This document shows, one piece after another, positions 33,129 through 42,565 of a DNA stretch of 64,000 bases. The notes under the pieces were generated by a model. It did not search any database. It was given only the letters and a program-made list of their open reading frames with translations, and was not told the DNA's origin. Source of the DNA: Deltaproteobacteria bacterium (lineage in GTDB: Bacteria > SAR324 > JACQKK01); NCBI GenBank assembly GCA_029858505.1, contig JAOUEW010000002.1:540851-604850 (forward strand), read 5' to 3'. The stretch's first letter is position 1. Each line of letters opens with the position of its first letter. Position numbers and translations under genes: made by a program.

Positions 33129-34454
33129 ATGACGGTGAACAACGCCCAGCTTAGCGCAGACTTTCAATCCTCCGAACCCATTACCTTGGAGTTCGTGGAT
33201 TTAATTCGGGAAACGTTCTCGTTTTACGGGGAATTGCGCTCTCGTTTTTACAAGCACCTACCTCAACAACTCCGCCCCGGAGACTTCTCGGTTTTCCTGG
33301 CGGGGGACTTGAAAATCAAACTGTTTACCCCCGCCTTTTGCGAACGGATCCCAGAATCACTTAAATCTGTCCGCCGCGCCCTGATGCGGTTGGATGATCT
33401 GCGTAAAGCCCATCCGGGAATTCCTCCTTTTGTCAACGATCTCAAAGCCCTGGCAGCCATTGCCGAACGGGTGGAATCCCTTTACCAACTCCATTGGGAG
33501 TATTACCGTTACCCCTCCCATGTGGGGGAAGGGGAACTGCTGGCGGTGCTTTTGGAAATCGACCGGATCAGTTACCAATGGGATATTTACCTGGAGGGAT
33601 TCTCCCGGGTGAGGGCCTTGGTTGCCGCCCTGAAAACCCAAGACTGCCCGGAAGGCTCCCTGATGCTGACAGCCTCCTATCAGGACAACGTAACCCCTGC
33701 CATCACCGCTCCAGTTTTGTTGGGGGTCACCCGCCTGCTGGAGGGCATCTACCGGTTTGTTTGTGGGCTGAGAAACCTGGAACCCTCTGACCATCCCCTG
33801 GTTGTACTGCATGTGGAAACAGGCTCTCCCTGCCTGTTTCACTTGGCCGTGCCGAATACCGCCCATGGGGCCTTCCGAACCTTTCTGCATTACCTGCCCT
33901 TAAAAGACTTGGTGCAGGCCGACCAATTGCTGAAATTTGTGGTGGAATCGCTGGAAAAAGAATACAGCCCCGCCGCGGAAAACATGAAGGGCAAACCTCC
34001 GGGAAAGGCCCTGAAGGAACTGATCGCGTTAACCAAAGAATTGCCGCCCCAGGGCCGCTTAACACTGGCCGATTCCTCCTCCGGAACCGATCCGGTGGGA
34101 GTGATGGGCGAATTTATCGGCTCTTTAGAGCGCCAGAACATCCCCTATGAATCCCTGTTGAAAGCGGCGGATAAATTGAAGAAAAAAGCCGCCATGCGTT
34201 CTGGGGATGAGCTGCCCATTCCCGCCCCCATACCTGTACCCGCGGTTCCCCCTATCTCCACCCCTCTCAATGCCGCACCTGCTATGGCCACACCTTCCAA
34301 CGCGCCAGTAGCAGCCCGCCCTCAACCAGCAGCTGCCCCTGGGTCCCGTCCTTTTCCCTCCCCCTTTTCTCAGCCTTCTCCCATTCCCCAACCGGGAAAA
34401 CCCGCCGTGGGAAAAGAGCATGTTACCCTTCTGACCGAACGAGACAAACGTTAA
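33129..34454 (+). CDS. Unknown protein with Pro/Ala-rich C-terminal tail
   Basis: I do not recognise this 441-residue protein. Residues 1-370 look like a folded, mainly helical cytoplasmic protein with a short beta segment (LVVLHVETGSPCLFHLAVP). Residues about 365-435 are low-complexity, rich in Pro, Ala and Ser (PAPIPVPAVPP, QPAAAPGSRPFPSP), and predicted to be disordered. There is no signal peptide. The start may be ATG 33129 or GTG 33135: the ribosome-like AAAGG ends directly at the ATG, and sits 6 nt from the GTG, which is the better spacing. It follows ndk by 26 bp and is probably in its operon. Confidence 0.72.
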   Translation: MTVNNAQLSADFQSSEPITLEFVDLIRETFSFYGELRSRFYKHLPQQLRPGDFSVFLAGDLKIKLFTPAFCERIPESLKSVRRALMRLDDLRKAHPGIPPFVNDLKALAAIAERVESLYQLHWEYYRYPSHVGEGELLAVLLEIDRISYQWDIYLEGFSRVRALVAALKTQDCPEGSLMLTASYQDNVTPAITAPVLLGVTRLLEGIYRFVCGLRNLEPSDHPLVVLHVETGSPCLFHLAVPNTAHGAFRTFLHYLPLKDLVQADQLLKFVVESLEKEYSPAAENMKGKPPGKALKELIALTKELPPQGRLTLADSSSGTDPVGVMGEFIGSLERQNIPYESLLKAADKLKKKAAMRSGDELPIPAPIPVPAVPPISTPLNAAPAMATPSNAPVAARPQPAAAPGSRPFPSPFSQPSPIPQPGKPAVGKEHVTLLTERDKR

Positions 34455-34665
34455 TCCCCCTCCGGCATCCCTACCACATCGCTTGGTTTTGTTAGTGTTA
34501 GCTTCGAGGATTTTCATCATCCCCCCAAATCAATGCCATTGGATTATCGCGGATACTGGTCTCTTTAATATGATGACCGGGCATGTAAAAACTTTGTGGG
34601 GATTAAAAAATCAAGGCGAAGGAGATTACAGGCGAAAAGAGGGATCGAATATGGGCTGAACGTGC

Positions 34666-35478
34666 CTATACATACCCCATGTGTTGGGCAATTTCATCTA
34701 AATCGGCGATCTTAAAGCCCTGCCGCTTTTCGATGGTATGCACGAATTGCCCTGCCTCCAAAAATGATTCATGGGTTCCCATATCTAGCCATGCCGCGCC
34801 CCGGCCAAGCACCATGGCCTTCAACTGTTTTTTTTCCAGGTACATATTGTTAATGGAGGTAATTTCAAGTTCGCCTCGTTTGGATGGTGTTACTCTTTTT
34901 GCCATTTCAACCACTTGATTGTCGTAAAAATAAATACCAATCGCGGCATAATTAGATTTTGGTTTTGTCGGTTTTTCTTCTACAGATAGAACCCGAATGG
35001 GGGCATCGTTTAATTCCATGGTCGGATCACGGTCAAACTCTATCACCCCATACCTTTGTGGATCGGAAACGTGATAACCGAAGACATAAGCCCCTTCTTT
35101 TAATTTTGCGCACTCCTGCAACATGTGTTGCAGTCGATCCTTATAGAGAATGTTATCGCCCAACACGAGAGAGCATGCGTCCTTGCCGATGAATTTTTCT
35201 CCAATAATAAAGGCCTCTGCCAGTCCGTTTGGTTTTTCTTGCACCGCATATTGCAGTTGTACTCCCCATTGTGAGCCGTCCTTCAAAAGCCGCTGATAAG
35301 ACTCCTGATCCCTTTCCGTTGTAATCACAAGTATTTCACGAATTCCAGCCAGCATTAGCAAAGACAAAGGGTAGTAAATCATGGGTTTGTCATACACGGG
35401 TAAAAGCTGTTTCGACACCGCCAAGGTTACAGGGTAAAGCCTGGTTCCGCTCCCACCAGCCAAAATAATTCCTTTCAT
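34666..35478 (-). CDS. rfbA: Glucose-1-phosphate thymidylyltransferase (short form)
   Basis: Makes dTDP-glucose from dTTP and glucose 1-phosphate, the entry step for dTDP-deoxysugars. The nucleotide-binding [11 protein letters not shown], the PMIYYPLS and LGDNILY segments and the VEEKP motif are all present. At 270 residues it is about 20 shorter than usual RmlA: it stops at [11 protein letters not shown], exactly where other members continue with the last helix. The stop is a TAG immediately after. The core is complete, but the missing C-terminus could affect tetramer contacts or allostery. It overlaps rfbB by 4 bp and is downstream of it. Confidence 0.92.
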   Translation of the reverse strand: MKGIILAGGSGTRLYPVTLAVSKQLLPVYDKPMIYYPLSLLMLAGIREILVITTERDQESYQRLLKDGSQWGVQLQYAVQEKPNGLAEAFIIGEKFIGKDACSLVLGDNILYKDRLQHMLQECAKLKEGAYVFGYHVSDPQRYGVIEFDRDPTMELNDAPIRVLSVEEKPTKPKSNYAAIGIYFYDNQVVEMAKRVTPSKRGELEITSINNMYLEKKQLKAMVLGRGAAWLDMGTHESFLEAGQFVHTIEKRQGFKIADLDEIAQHMGYV

Positions 35479-36470
35479 GCCCTATTCTCCAAAAACCACG
35501 TGATGGTGTGAGAAAGCCCCTCTTCCAACGTCTTTTCCGGCTTCCATCCCAAAGTATGATGAATTTTCGTGTTGTCTATGGCGTACCTAAAATCATGTCC
35601 TAGCCGGTCGGTGACATAGGAAATTTGGGTTTTATAAGACGATCCATCTTTTTTGGGAACCCTCTCATCCAACATGTCGCATATTTTTTCAACCAAGTGA
35701 ATATTTTTAACTTCGTTTTCCCCGCCCATGTTATAAACCTCCCCAGGCATTCCTTTGTTCATCACGTCGATTAGCCCCAAGGCATGATCTTCCACATAAA
35801 TCCAATCGCGGATATTTTCACCCTTTCCGTATACCGGGAGTTTTTTTCCGGCAAGCGCATGGGAAATCATCAGCGGGATTAATTTTTCGGTGTTCTGCCA
35901 CGGCCCGTAATTATTCGAACAATGGGTAATCATTACCGGGAGGGAGTAGGTCTCATACCATGCGCGGGCCAAGTGGTCAGAAGCCGCCTTGGAAGAAGAA
36001 TATGGAGAATTCGGTGCATATGGCGTTTGTTCAGTAAACGGCCGATCATCCTTCTGCAAGGCCCCGTATACTTCATCGGTAGACACATGGATAAAGCGAA
36101 ACAAGGAGGTTTTACCGTTTTCCTCCCAAAACGATCGAGCCGCCTTCAGCAGCGTGAAGGTTCCCATGATGTTGGTCTGAATGAATTCATCTGCTCCCGC
36201 GATTGAACGATCCACATGGCTTTCGGCAGCCAAGTGCATAATAACGTTGGGCTGAAAGGAGCGAAATGCATCTGTTACCGCGTCCCCATCACATATATCC
36301 CCTTTTATAAATTGGTAACGCTGGTTTTTTTTTACGCCTTCCAGTGCCTTAAGATTGGCGGCATAGGTCAACTTATCGAAATTCAGCACCGTATATCCAT
36401 CGGCAACCAACCTACGAACCAATTCCGACCCAATAAACCCGGCACCGCCCGTGACTAGAATTTTTTTCAT
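35475..36470 (-). CDS. rfbB: dTDP-glucose 4,6-dehydratase
   Basis: A 331-residue short-chain dehydrogenase-like enzyme that converts dTDP-glucose to dTDP-4-keto-6-deoxyglucose using bound NAD. The NAD motif [14 protein letters not shown] starts at residue 8. The DEVYG segment with the catalytic Asp-Glu and the YSSSKAASD motif with catalytic Tyr and Lys are intact. rfbA follows with a 4-bp overlap. rfbC and rfbD are not in the window, so the keto sugar probably goes to the WecE-type aminotransferases instead of rhamnose. It diverges from a wbqC remnant 67 bp away. Confidence 0.94.
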   Translation of the reverse strand: MKKILVTGGAGFIGSELVRRLVADGYTVLNFDKLTYAANLKALEGVKKNQRYQFIKGDICDGDAVTDAFRSFQPNVIMHLAAESHVDRSIAGADEFIQTNIMGTFTLLKAARSFWEENGKTSLFRFIHVSTDEVYGALQKDDRPFTEQTPYAPNSPYSSSKAASDHLARAWYETYSLPVMITHCSNNYGPWQNTEKLIPLMISHALAGKKLPVYGKGENIRDWIYVEDHALGLIDVMNKGMPGEVYNMGGENEVKNIHLVEKICDMLDERVPKKDGSSYKTQISYVTDRLGHDFRYAIDNTKIHHTLGWKPEKTLEEGLSHTITWFLENRA

Positions 36471-36537
36471 GTGGAAATTGATTTACTCGCGCAAAGTTTT
36501 TAAATATTCTTTATGTAGAAAAAAACCAAGGACTCCA

Positions 36538-36696
36538 ATGAAAACCGTTGCCGTTACACAATCCAATTACATTCCCTGGAAGGGATACTTCGACATCTTG
36601 CAATTTTTTTTCCGTGGCTATTATTCAACTAAACACGCATTACACCCGAGTTTGCCCTTGCTCACACCGTACAACCAAAACACTTTCACATCATAA
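36538..36696 (+). pseudogene. Truncated WbqC-family gene remnant
   Basis: From ATG 36538, with AAGGA just upstream, the frame reads MKTVAVTQSNYIPWKGYFDI, nearly the same start as the intact WbqC gene at 36946 (MKTVAILQSNYIPWKGYFDL). After about 21 codons, at a T8 run (36604-36611), the similarity ends and the frame continues into unrelated sequence to a TAA at 36694. Over the shared part the two genes differ at many codon positions, so this is the stump of a separate paralogue and not a recent duplicate. The DNA beyond the T8 run shows no further WbqC sequence in any frame that I can see. Confidence 0.6.
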
Positions 36697-36945
36697 GTCG
36701 AGGTATCCTCAAGCCGAGGGGTTAAGAGAACCATCATTTTACGATTGATCAGGGTGGCCGTCCTTCGGTTTTCCTAACCATTGTTACAACACTTCTGGCT
36801 GGCGTACCTGCCACCTAGATTTCCAAGCACTTGATGGTTTTTAATGCGCTTGATCGAGACCATTTGAATATTTAAATATAGCATAGAATAACTTCCGTTA
36901 TCTAGGCTAGCTCCTTTCATTTTGATCGCAAATTTAGGACCACGC

Positions 36946-37632
36946 ATGAAAACGGTAGCCATCCTCCAGTCAAATTATATACCATGGAAAGGATATTTCG
37001 ATCTAATTGCGGCCGTTGATGAATTTATTCTTTACGACGACATGCAGTTTACAAAAAATGACTGGAGAAACCGGAATAAGGTAAAAACTCCAAAGGGCAT
37101 TGAGTGGGTTTCTATCCCCGTTGGACAGAATATCAGCCGACGAATTCGGGATGTAAAACTTGATAATAATAGGTGGCAAGAAAAACATTGGAAAACAATA
37201 GAAAGCAATTATCGCAGGGCTCAACATTTTGAAGAAATTTCACAATGGTTGAAACCTCTATATCTTAACTCAAATTTTATTGATCTTTCAACAATGAATC
37301 GTCAATTTATTGAGGCCATTTGTCGATATCTTAATATTAAAACAATCATTCGAAATTCTTGGGACTACACCATTACTGACGGAAAATCTGAGCGAGTAGC
37401 TAATCTTTGCGCTCAAGCGGGTGGGACGGAATATATATCAGGTCCTTCTGCGAAGGATTATCTGGATGAAAATGTATTTATTAAAAAAAATATCAAAATA
37501 ACATGGTTTGATTATAGCGGATACCCTACTTACCCTCAGCTTTGGGGCGATTTTATTCATGAGGTTTCCATTATAGACCTGTTATTTAATTGCGGGAAGG
37601 AATCCAACAGGTTCATGAAGTATGTAAAATAG
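36946..37632 (+). CDS. WbqC-family protein
   Basis: A 228-residue protein of the WbqC family, found in O-antigen and capsule clusters. The N-terminal MKTVAILQSNYIPWKGYFDLI, the FILYDDMQFTKNDWRNRNKVK block and the C-terminal ISGPSAKDYLDENVF plus YPTYPQLWGDFIHEVSIIDLLFNCG block are the conserved signatures. The biochemical role is uncertain; they are often treated as sugar-modifying proteins. ATG 36946 has AGGA 8 nt upstream. This is the first gene of a strongly AT-rich block (36.9-41.2 kb), transcribed in one direction with short gaps. Confidence 0.88.
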   Translation: MKTVAILQSNYIPWKGYFDLIAAVDEFILYDDMQFTKNDWRNRNKVKTPKGIEWVSIPVGQNISRRIRDVKLDNNRWQEKHWKTIESNYRRAQHFEEISQWLKPLYLNSNFIDLSTMNRQFIEAICRYLNIKTIIRNSWDYTITDGKSERVANLCAQAGGTEYISGPSAKDYLDENVFIKKNIKITWFDYSGYPTYPQLWGDFIHEVSIIDLLFNCGKESNRFMKYVK

Positions 37633-37675
37633 AATTTATTTTTAATGAAATATCTTCTGATAATTGAGACTATTA

Positions 37676-39106
37676 ATGAATAATTCAATACAAAAATATA
37701 TCGTCATCGCAGGGGCCGGGATGACTGGTATGATGTCCGCCCTAAAACTAAGAAAAATGTATCCTCATTTCCCAATTTTAATTTTTGACAAATCAGATCA
37801 ACCTGGTGGAATGTATGGAAGCATATCCTATAAGGAAGGTCATATATTCGATTTTGGAATGCATGTTATTTATGAATCATGCAATTCTGAAGTAGATGAC
37901 CTTTATTTAGAAATCTTAAACCGTGAAGAGTGGCATATCTACCCGGGAAATGAAAAGGACATCGCGGGTCTTTTCTTCAATGGAAAATTACAAGAATATT
38001 CCCATTATGTTGATCTTCGTTCGTTTCCAAAGGAGCAGCAACTCCAATATTTTGGTGGTTTCTTCGATAATTTAGGCAAGAACCATCAGTTCAATTCTAT
38101 TAAGGCCATGGATTTTCTACGCAGTCAATTTGGAGAATATATTTCAGATAAGATTCACAGTAAAATACTTTTCAATCTATACCATAAAGAGCCAGAAGAT
38201 ATTAATGTTTTTGCAATTAAAGCAACAGCGCTTGAACGAATCATCCTGTTTGACAAAGAGATTATGCTTGATCTCATGAAGTCTGACATTCTACGTTCGA
38301 AGATTGCTTTTCCTGATCAAATTAATCTCCCCCCCTATCGCACCAATACACAAAAAGCCCTATACCCCAAAAAATTCGGGATGAGCTATTTTTTTGATCG
38401 ATTCACAAAATTATTGAAAGATCTGAATATCGAAATCCTTAATGGGACCAGCCTGAAGCATTTGCATCGAGACAAATCACGCATTACCCAACTCGAGCTA
38501 TGCGATCGCGAGGGTAAAACCCATGACATTTCTGTCGAGAGACTTATTTGGACAGCTGGATGGCACTCCCTGGCTCCTTCTTTAAATGTTAATATTTCAG
38601 ACCTTAAAATGGATAAAGGCCAACGGATAGTTTATATCAACCTGGTGTTGGACAAACCACCGGTGATGGGAAAACTTTATTATTTTTATTGTTATGATAA
38701 AGGATTTGCTACATTTCGCGTAACAAATTACAGCAATTATTGCCCTGGCGCAGGTGGAAAGGGCAATTACCCAGTTTGTGTGGAATTTTGGCCTTCAAGA
38801 ATTGGCCTCGATCCAGATAAAACATCAGAAGAGCAATTGATTAAAGCGGCTTTAGACGAAATAAAACATTTTGGAATTATCAAAGACCACCAGATTATTT
38901 TTTCAAAAGCAGAAAATATAAAGTCTGAATTTCCTATGCCGTCAAATTTGAATTTTAATAACTTTAGAGAATTGCGTAATCGGGTTGCGCAAGAAAACAT
39001 TATTAACTTAATTGTGTCGGGTGTTATGGCAGAAGATGGGTTATTCTTTCTACCGGATATCTTAAATGATGCCTTTAAAAAAATTTCAACCATTCGTTTA
39101 GACTGA
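37676..39106 (+). CDS. FAD-dependent amine-oxidase-like protein of the glycan cluster
   Basis: A 476-residue flavoprotein of the protoporphyrinogen oxidase / UDP-galactopyranose mutase-like group. An N-terminal Rossmann motif IAGAGMTGMMSALKL (GxGxxG) is followed by the second FAD-binding region DKSDQPGGMYGS. The C-terminal part ends VMAEDGLFFLPDILNDA, where relatives place the FAD-covering GD motif. Start ATG 37676 is chosen; an in-frame TTG lies four codons earlier. Oxidation or mutase chemistry on a sugar is inferred from the position in a glycan cluster. The DNA is AT-rich compared with the window average. Confidence 0.75.
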   Translation: MNNSIQKYIVIAGAGMTGMMSALKLRKMYPHFPILIFDKSDQPGGMYGSISYKEGHIFDFGMHVIYESCNSEVDDLYLEILNREEWHIYPGNEKDIAGLFFNGKLQEYSHYVDLRSFPKEQQLQYFGGFFDNLGKNHQFNSIKAMDFLRSQFGEYISDKIHSKILFNLYHKEPEDINVFAIKATALERIILFDKEIMLDLMKSDILRSKIAFPDQINLPPYRTNTQKALYPKKFGMSYFFDRFTKLLKDLNIEILNGTSLKHLHRDKSRITQLELCDREGKTHDISVERLIWTAGWHSLAPSLNVNISDLKMDKGQRIVYINLVLDKPPVMGKLYYFYCYDKGFATFRVTNYSNYCPGAGGKGNYPVCVEFWPSRIGLDPDKTSEEQLIKAALDEIKHFGIIKDHQIIFSKAENIKSEFPMPSNLNFNNFRELRNRVAQENIINLIVSGVMAEDGLFFLPDILNDAFKKISTIRLD

Positions 39107-39113
39107 GGATCCA

Positions 39114-40268
39114 ATGGAAGAGATCAAACTTGGGGATTTACCTTTTTATTGGCGTCTCGCAAATATTAATGAAAAAAAAAATAATCCTGTTAAAAGCTTT
39201 TTCCCATTCTCATTTTCTTTTGATCACACTGTTGATCTTCTCATTCAGAAACAGAATGAGGAAGTTATGCGAGCTCTAAGTAATATTTATACTCAAAATG
39301 AAAATATTGGATATCTTCAAGATGACAATGAAATCGCAAAGCCTTATGGTACCGATTTTATAAAATACGTTGAAAATATAATAAATACAAACCCAAATAT
39401 CAATAAAATTCTCGAGGTGGGTTGTGGTGGATGCGTTGTATTGAGCCACCTTAAAAAGCTTGGATATGAGGCTTCTGGAATAGATGCGAGCCCATTTGCT
39501 GCCACAGAAGGGAAAAAAAAGGGGATTGAGGTTATAACAGATTTTTTTCCCAGCCAAAAATTAAAGGAAAAATTTGGTTTAATTTACCATGTAGATGTTC
39601 TTGAGCACATTAGAAACCCCGTAGAATTCCTAAAAAATCACCATGATAACTTATTAGAAGATGGGATTATCATTGTTAACGTTCCCGATGCTACGGAGAG
39701 CATAGAAATCGGAGATATTTCTATGGCTATGCATCAACATATTAATTATTTTACTGAATTTTCACTTCGAAACACCTTAACAAGTGCTGGGTTTGATGTC
39801 ATTGATGTAAAGAAAGCTGGATATGGGGGATCCCTGTATGGGGTCGGGATTCGCACAAGAAACCCAGGTGCAATCGTACTCTCAAATGAAAAATCAAACA
39901 ATCATCCATTCAAAGAGTTTGCAAAAAAAGCAAATCATTCAATTCAGCGTTTTAGAGAGATAAACAATGCTTTTTTTGCTGATGAAAATAATACCATCGG
40001 TTATTATGTGCCGCTTCGAGCTCTTCCCTACATCGCTGCATGCCAAATTGGTTATAAGTTTCGTTTTTTTGATGACACTGAACATTGGCATAATAAAGAA
40101 TTTGATGGTGTCAGCGTAAAGGTTGAAAATTTTTCAGACCTTAAGGCAAATCCGGTTTCTCATATACTGATTATGAGCCTAACTTTTGGGGAGGTAATTA
40201 AGAAAAAGATTATCAGTGAGTTTGGGGAATCTATTAAAGTCATAACCCTATCCGAACTTATAGGATAA
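39114..40268 (+). CDS. SAM-dependent methyltransferase with C-methyltransferase-like C-domain
   Basis: A 384-residue protein. The SAM-binding motif ILEVGCGGCVVLSHLKKLGYEASGIDASP starts near residue 98, followed by VDVLEHIRNPVEFLK. A second Rossmann-like C-domain (about 265-384, with IGYYVPLRALPYIAACQ and VSHILIMSLTFGEVI) resembles that of dTDP-sugar C-methyltransferases such as TylCIII and NovU. The N-terminal zinc-binding cysteine module of those enzymes is absent. It begins 8 bp after the FAD gene. A role in methylating a deoxysugar is inferred. Confidence 0.78.
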   Translation: MEEIKLGDLPFYWRLANINEKKNNPVKSFFPFSFSFDHTVDLLIQKQNEEVMRALSNIYTQNENIGYLQDDNEIAKPYGTDFIKYVENIINTNPNINKILEVGCGGCVVLSHLKKLGYEASGIDASPFAATEGKKKGIEVITDFFPSQKLKEKFGLIYHVDVLEHIRNPVEFLKNHHDNLLEDGIIIVNVPDATESIEIGDISMAMHQHINYFTEFSLRNTLTSAGFDVIDVKKAGYGGSLYGVGIRTRNPGAIVLSNEKSNNHPFKEFAKKANHSIQRFREINNAFFADENNTIGYYVPLRALPYIAACQIGYKFRFFDDTEHWHNKEFDGVSVKVENFSDLKANPVSHILIMSLTFGEVIKKKIISEFGESIKVITLSELIG

Positions 40269-40276
40269 ATCACGCT

Positions 40277-41227
40277 ATGAACGAAACTCTTTCGCAACCT
40301 GACATTTCTATTGTTGCTACTGTTTACAATTCAGCTGAAATTGTTGATCAGTTGGTAATTCGAATCAAATCATCGATTGAGCCCCTCAAACTAGATTATG
40401 AAATCATCCTGGTTGATGATGGAAGCCGGGATAACTCATCGCAACGAATAGAACAACTGTCTTTGGTCACGCCAAACGTAAAGGGCCTTATCCTAAGCCG
40501 TAATTTTGGTCAACAAATTGCTATGAGCGCCGGGATTGCATATGCCCAAGGTAAGTACATTCTTATTATGGATGGAGACCTTCAGAATCCGCCAGAAGCT
40601 ATCCCAATCCTCTATCATAAAATACAGGAAGGTAACGATATTGTTTATGCCGTATCACACCAGAGAAATAATATTGTAGACAAATTATCATCTTTTATAT
40701 TTTGGGGGTTCCTAACAAAAATTATGAACGTTAACATCGTAAGAAGTCAACTCATGATGCGAATCATGACCTTTCAAGTCTCACAACTATATTTAAATTA
40801 CCCCGAAAGAATTAGAACGATTGCCGCCATCACAAACGATATCGGCATGAAATATTCAACTATAAATATTCAGAATGAAAAACGTTCATCCGGAAAAAGC
40901 AACTATAACACGATCAAAAGGTTAAATCTTGCAATTGATGTTCTGATTGATCTCTCCAATAATCCACTTAACATTCTTTTTTACAGTGGAATTATTGCTA
41001 TGTTTGCAACAATAATTACTGGAGGAGGATACCTGTATTCATATTTCAATCATGACGCCTTACCTGGGTTCACCACCCTCGTCATGCTAAACTTGCTTTT
41101 CGGTAGTATCAATCTACTCTCACTAGGAATATTGGCCAGATATCTGGCCAATATTTATACGGAAGTAAAGCGCCGCCCTCTGTTTCATGTTCGGAAAAAA
41201 TTTAATATTTCTGAGCACATAAATTAG
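40277..41227 (+). CDS. Family 2 glycosyltransferase, polyprenyl-phosphate type
   Basis: A 316-residue membrane enzyme like GtrB/ArnC/DPM1, which moves a sugar from a nucleotide donor to polyprenyl phosphate. The GT-A core has IVATVYNSAEIV, the VDDGSRDNSS block, LSRNFGQQIAMSAGIAYAQGKYILIMDGDLQNPPE (donor/metal-binding Asp residues) and an SGKSNYNTIKRL segment. Two C-terminal transmembrane helices (about 233-258 and 268-292) anchor it. It follows the methyltransferase by 8 bp and is the last gene of the AT-rich block. Confidence 0.9.
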   Translation: MNETLSQPDISIVATVYNSAEIVDQLVIRIKSSIEPLKLDYEIILVDDGSRDNSSQRIEQLSLVTPNVKGLILSRNFGQQIAMSAGIAYAQGKYILIMDGDLQNPPEAIPILYHKIQEGNDIVYAVSHQRNNIVDKLSSFIFWGFLTKIMNVNIVRSQLMMRIMTFQVSQLYLNYPERIRTIAAITNDIGMKYSTINIQNEKRSSGKSNYNTIKRLNLAIDVLIDLSNNPLNILFYSGIIAMFATIITGGGYLYSYFNHDALPGFTTLVMLNLLFGSINLLSLGILARYLANIYTEVKRRPLFHVRKKFNISEHIN

Positions 41228-41440
41228 CAGAACTGCCCCTATATCATAACCAATGTGTTGACATCTTTAATTGTGTGCAGAACTTTCCCGTAGATTTTTT
41301 TCTGTGTTGTCACCACTATCAAAAAGTTGCCAACATACTATATATTTGCCTAAAAAATAATGATAAATTTTTGAATGGTTTGAATTGACTACATCCGTTA
41401 GGCAACATTCTAGCAAAACCCCTCAGAGATTCGCAAAGAT

Positions 41441-42565
41441 ATGATATCTTTTAACATTCCACTAATTACCGGGAAAGAAGAAAAGTATGTTTTAGAAGTC
41501 CTGAGGGGCTCGAAATATTGCGGAGATGGGAATTTTAACAAAAAGTGTTCCTCATGGTTTATCGAAAATTTGTCTTGCTTGGCCGCCTATTCCACGCCAT
41601 CTTGCACGGCCGCACTGGAAATGGGGCTCATGCTGGCAGACATTCAACCCGGTGACGAGGTAATTCTTCCATCCTTTACATTTACCTCAACGGCAACCGC
41701 CATTGTGTTGCATGGAGGAATTCCCGTATTTATCGATGTCTACCCAGACACCCTGCACTTGAATGACAACCTGATTGAAGCGGCCATTACCCCCCGGACC
41801 AAGGCGATAATTCCCGTGCATTACGCTGGTGTCTCCTGCCGCATGGAAAATATTTTAGCCATTGCCGAAAAATACAATCTGTGGGTTTTGGAGGATGCGG
41901 CTCAGTGCGTTCATAGTTTTGATGAGCATGGAAATCATATGGGGGCCAAAGGGCATATGAGCGCGTTTAGCTTCCATGAAACGAAAAATATTCACTGTGG
42001 AGAGGGCGGAATGCTATGCGTCAATTCTCCCAAATTGACCCAACGGGCAGAGATCATCCGAGAAAAAGGAACCAATCGTCAGCAATTTTTCCGCGGCGAG
42101 GTAGATAAATACTCTTGGCAAGACAAAGGAAGTTCCTACTTGATGAGTGAACTGCAGGCCGCTTTTTTATTGGCCCAGCTTGAGCAAGCCCCGGAAATTA
42201 CCAAAAAACGCAGAAATATTTGGAGAACCTACCATGAGGGATTGGCTGGCTTAGAGAAAGACGGAAAATTGATCCGTCCCTCGTCTCAAGCAACTGGGCA
42301 CAACGCCCACCTTTATCACATACTTCTTCCTCGGGCAGATGAAAGCGAACGGGTGCAGACCGCTATGCGCAAAGACGGTGTGCAAACGGTTTTTCACTAT
42401 GTCCCCTTGCATTCATCTCCGGGAGGAAAAAAATTCGGCCGAACAGCATCGGCCATGACTGTTACAGATGACCTCCCCTACCGTCTCCTACGGTTACCTT
42501 TGCATGCCAGCTTAACCAACGATCAGGTGGATAAAGTCATCGAAACGCTGAGAAAACACGTATGA
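41441..42565 (+). CDS. WecE/RffA-type dTDP-4-keto-6-deoxyglucose aminotransferase (second copy)
   Basis: A 374-residue PLP enzyme with FSFHETKNIHCGEGGMLCVN (PLP lysine), STPSCTAALEMGLMLA and PVHYAGVSCRMENI. It matches WecE/RffA throughout, including the C-terminal FHYVPLHSSPGGKKFGR block. The base composition returns to that of the rest of the genome here. The following methyltransferase overlaps by 4 bp (ATGA). Together with RfbA and RfbB it predicts dTDP-4-amino-4,6-dideoxygalactose. It is a paralogue and not a copy of the 26.4-kb gene. Confidence 0.87.
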   Translation: MISFNIPLITGKEEKYVLEVLRGSKYCGDGNFNKKCSSWFIENLSCLAAYSTPSCTAALEMGLMLADIQPGDEVILPSFTFTSTATAIVLHGGIPVFIDVYPDTLHLNDNLIEAAITPRTKAIIPVHYAGVSCRMENILAIAEKYNLWVLEDAAQCVHSFDEHGNHMGAKGHMSAFSFHETKNIHCGEGGMLCVNSPKLTQRAEIIREKGTNRQQFFRGEVDKYSWQDKGSSYLMSELQAAFLLAQLEQAPEITKKRRNIWRTYHEGLAGLEKDGKLIRPSSQATGHNAHLYHILLPRADESERVQTAMRKDGVQTVFHYVPLHSSPGGKKFGRTASAMTVTDDLPYRLLRLPLHASLTNDQVDKVIETLRKHV

